From: JBMFOH01 sp049969715 [NCBI: bacterium]
GTDB taxonomy: Bacteria > DUMJ01
DNA: 23,406 bases
Reading direction: 5' to 3'
NCBI GenBank assembly: GCA_049969715.1
Contig: JBMFOH010000026.1
Coordinates: 1-23,406, forward strand
Positions 22,413 to 23,406 of this stretch are shown here, piece by piece. The position numbers were made by a program, and so were the translations under genes. Below the pieces are notes generated by a model, which did not search any database, had not been told where the DNA came from, and saw nothing but the letters and a program-made list of their open reading frames with translations. Positions within the stretch are counted from its first letter, which is position 1, and each line of letters starts with the position of its first letter.

Positions 22413-22961
22413 TTATACTTTCTCTACCTGATCCATTCTTAATTCTAATGGAGTTTCTCTACCAAAGATAGAAACGGTCACCCTTATCTTATTCCTCTCA
22501 GGTATAATTTCTTCCACCGTTCCGGCAAAGTCCTCAAACGGTCCATACTTTATCCGTACAACATCCCCAATACGTAGAGCGGTTCGGTACCGTGTATCTT
22601 CCCACTTTATTCTTTTCATTATGGTTTCAAGTTCATCCTCGGGTATAGGGGTAGGCTTTCCACCTATGCCTACAAAACCAGTAACTCCTGGAGTATTTCT
22701 CACTATAAGCCAGGTTTCATCATCCATATCCATGTTTACTAACAAATATCCAGGAAAGATCTTTCTTCTTACCACCCTTTTCTGAATCTCATGAAGCTCT
22801 ATCTCATTCTCTATAGGAACAAGCACCTGAAAGATCTTGTTTTCCATCCCCAAAGATCTAACCTTTCTCTCCAGGTTCGCCTTTACCTTTTCTTCATATC
22901 CAGTAAAGGTATGAATTACATACCATCTACCTTTTTTTGTCTCTATTTTATTTTCTACCAT
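22413..22961 (-). CDS. nusG: Transcription antitermination/termination protein NusG
   Basis: 182-aa transcription-elongation factor. The NGN domain (about 11-118) has WYVIHTFTGYE and IFPGYLLVNMDM; the KOW domain (131-165) is IGDVVRIKYGPFEDFAGTV. Normal length, no insertion. It sits between secE (10 nt) and rplK as usual. Confidence 0.96.
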   Translation of the reverse strand: MVENKIETKKGRWYVIHTFTGYEEKVKANLERKVRSLGMENKIFQVLVPIENEIELHEIQKRVVRRKIFPGYLLVNMDMDDETWLIVRNTPGVTGFVGIGGKPTPIPEDELETIMKRIKWEDTRYRTALRIGDVVRIKYGPFEDFAGTVEEIIPERNKIRVTVSIFGRETPLELRMDQVEKV

Positions 22962-22971
22962 AAAACTCCTC

Positions 22972-23181
22972 TTACTTAGCTATAAAGGCAAACAATCTAG
23001 ACAAAATTAAATCTACTACTCCTACAAAGGCAGTAAAAAATGCTACAAATATCAACACAACCATAGTTAAAACCTTTACTTCTTCTCTTGTAGGCCAAGT
23101 TACCTTTCTTATTTCTGCTCTAACTTCTCTAAAAAATTGTTTTAACTTTTGCCACGTCTTTTTAAAAAAAGACAGCTGCAT
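22972..23181 (-). CDS. secE: Preprotein translocase subunit SecE
   Basis: 69-aa single-span SecE. The conserved amphipathic stretch FFREVRAEIRKVTWPTREEV (17-36) precedes one membrane segment (about 38-64). ATG with AAGGAGG 8 bases upstream. First gene of the minus-strand block; rpmG and tRNA-Trp often found upstream are not seen. Confidence 0.96.
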   Translation of the reverse strand: MQLSFFKKTWQKLKQFFREVRAEIRKVTWPTREEVKVLTMVVLIFVAFFTAFVGVVDLILSRLFAFIAK

Positions 23182-23235
23182 CTCTCCTCCTTAAAATATC
23201 TTAGAGATAGTGAACACCTTCATAGCACACCTAAT

Positions 23236-23264
23236 ATAATATCAAAATAAATAATCTTTGTAAA
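23236..23264 (-). promoter_or_regulatory. Promoter of the secE-nusG-ribosomal operon
   Basis: Minus strand TTTACA (23264-23259, 5/6 match), a 17-bp spacer and TATTAT (23241-23236, 5/6) lie 55 bases upstream of secE. Transcription would start near 23229. Because the following genes are tightly packed, this promoter could serve the whole minus block, at least to the hairpin after rplL. Confidence 0.7.
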
Positions 23265-23280
23265 GCGTTTAATTAGATGT

Positions 23281-23406
23281 AACTGTTGCAAAACTGGTTG
23301 ATGAAGTTTTAAGATCCATCTACCATCTAGAGATACGTCCAGATGATTGGAGAGAAGCTTAAGAAGAAGAGACCTAAGAGCAAGTATTCAATAGCAGGAT
23401 TTGACC
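23281..23406 (+). other. Unassigned right-edge stretch, possibly a broken coding remnant
   Basis: No complete gene is visible. On the plus strand one frame reads LDVTVAKLVDEVLRSIYH then LEIRPDDWREA before a stop; the other frame reads on from about 23343 as MIGEKLKKKRPKSKYSIAGFD to the window edge. Joining both needs one frameshift, so it may be a decayed gene, a gene start at 23343 with the first part as leader, or chance. No minus-strand gene was found. Confidence 0.3.

Noticed and set aside
23182-23406. Search for tRNA-Trp, rpmG (L33) or tuf upstream of secE
   Set aside because: Both strands were read; no CxxC pair of L33, no tRNA cloverleaf and no EF-Tu motif. A GGTCAAATCC-like string on the minus strand resembles a T-loop but has no matching arms.
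1-23406. CRISPR arrays, tandem repeats, insertion sequences or prophage genes
   Set aside because: No regularly spaced repeats, transposase, integrase or phage structural genes were seen; the window is ordinary operon sequence apart from the cluster at 8117-11932.

Overview
The window is bacterial: bacterial-type RecN, DnaB, Der, NusB, NusG, SecE and an L10-type mRNA leader are all present. The DNA is AT-rich and gene-dense, with ATG/GTG/TTG starts, strong AGGAGG-type ribosome binding sites and many 4-nt gene overlaps. A ferredoxin-dependent 2-oxoacid oxidoreductase points to an anaerobe. The gene content would fit a deep-branching, possibly thermophilic, uncultured lineage, but I cannot name a phylum from sequence alone. 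I see no insertion sequence, CRISPR array, prophage, rRNA or tRNA.

Layout: two long gene blocks converge at about 8.1 kb. The plus-strand block (152-8084) starts with an unrecognised 213-aa protein. It is followed, behind its own promoter, by speD and an agmatinase-family ureohydrolase (polyamines), nusB, an acylphosphatase, tlyA (rRNA 2'-O-methyltransferase), nadK, recN and a three-gene 2-oxoacid:ferredoxin oxidoreductase (delta, alpha, beta; no gamma gene). From speD to the last oxidoreductase gene nearly every junction overlaps, so the block probably forms one operon.

The minus-strand block (23181 down to 8117) starts at a clear promoter near 23.25 kb. It runs secE-nusG-rplK-rplA-[L10 leader]-rplJ-rplL, a 17-bp hairpin, then rpsF-ssb-rpsR-rplI-dnaB. 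A housekeeping stretch follows: nicotinamidase-like hydrolase, SAM methyltransferase, ispH, der, plsY and a SpoU-type RNA methyltransferase. The block ends in an accessory set: a 75-aa unknown, a hotdog thioesterase, a URO-D-fold methyltransferase-like protein, a DUF1638 protein, an MFS transporter and a PhnP-like metallo-hydrolase. The rpoBC genes that usually follow rplL are absent and are replaced by the rpsF-ssb-rpsR-rplI-dnaB group.

Most of the window is core information processing and metabolism. The least explained parts are the URO-D/DUF1638/MFS/metallo-hydrolase cluster (8117-11932), the 213-aa protein at 152, the missing oxidoreductase gamma subunit, two unusually long stop-codon-embedded hairpins, and an SSB without the usual terminal Phe.
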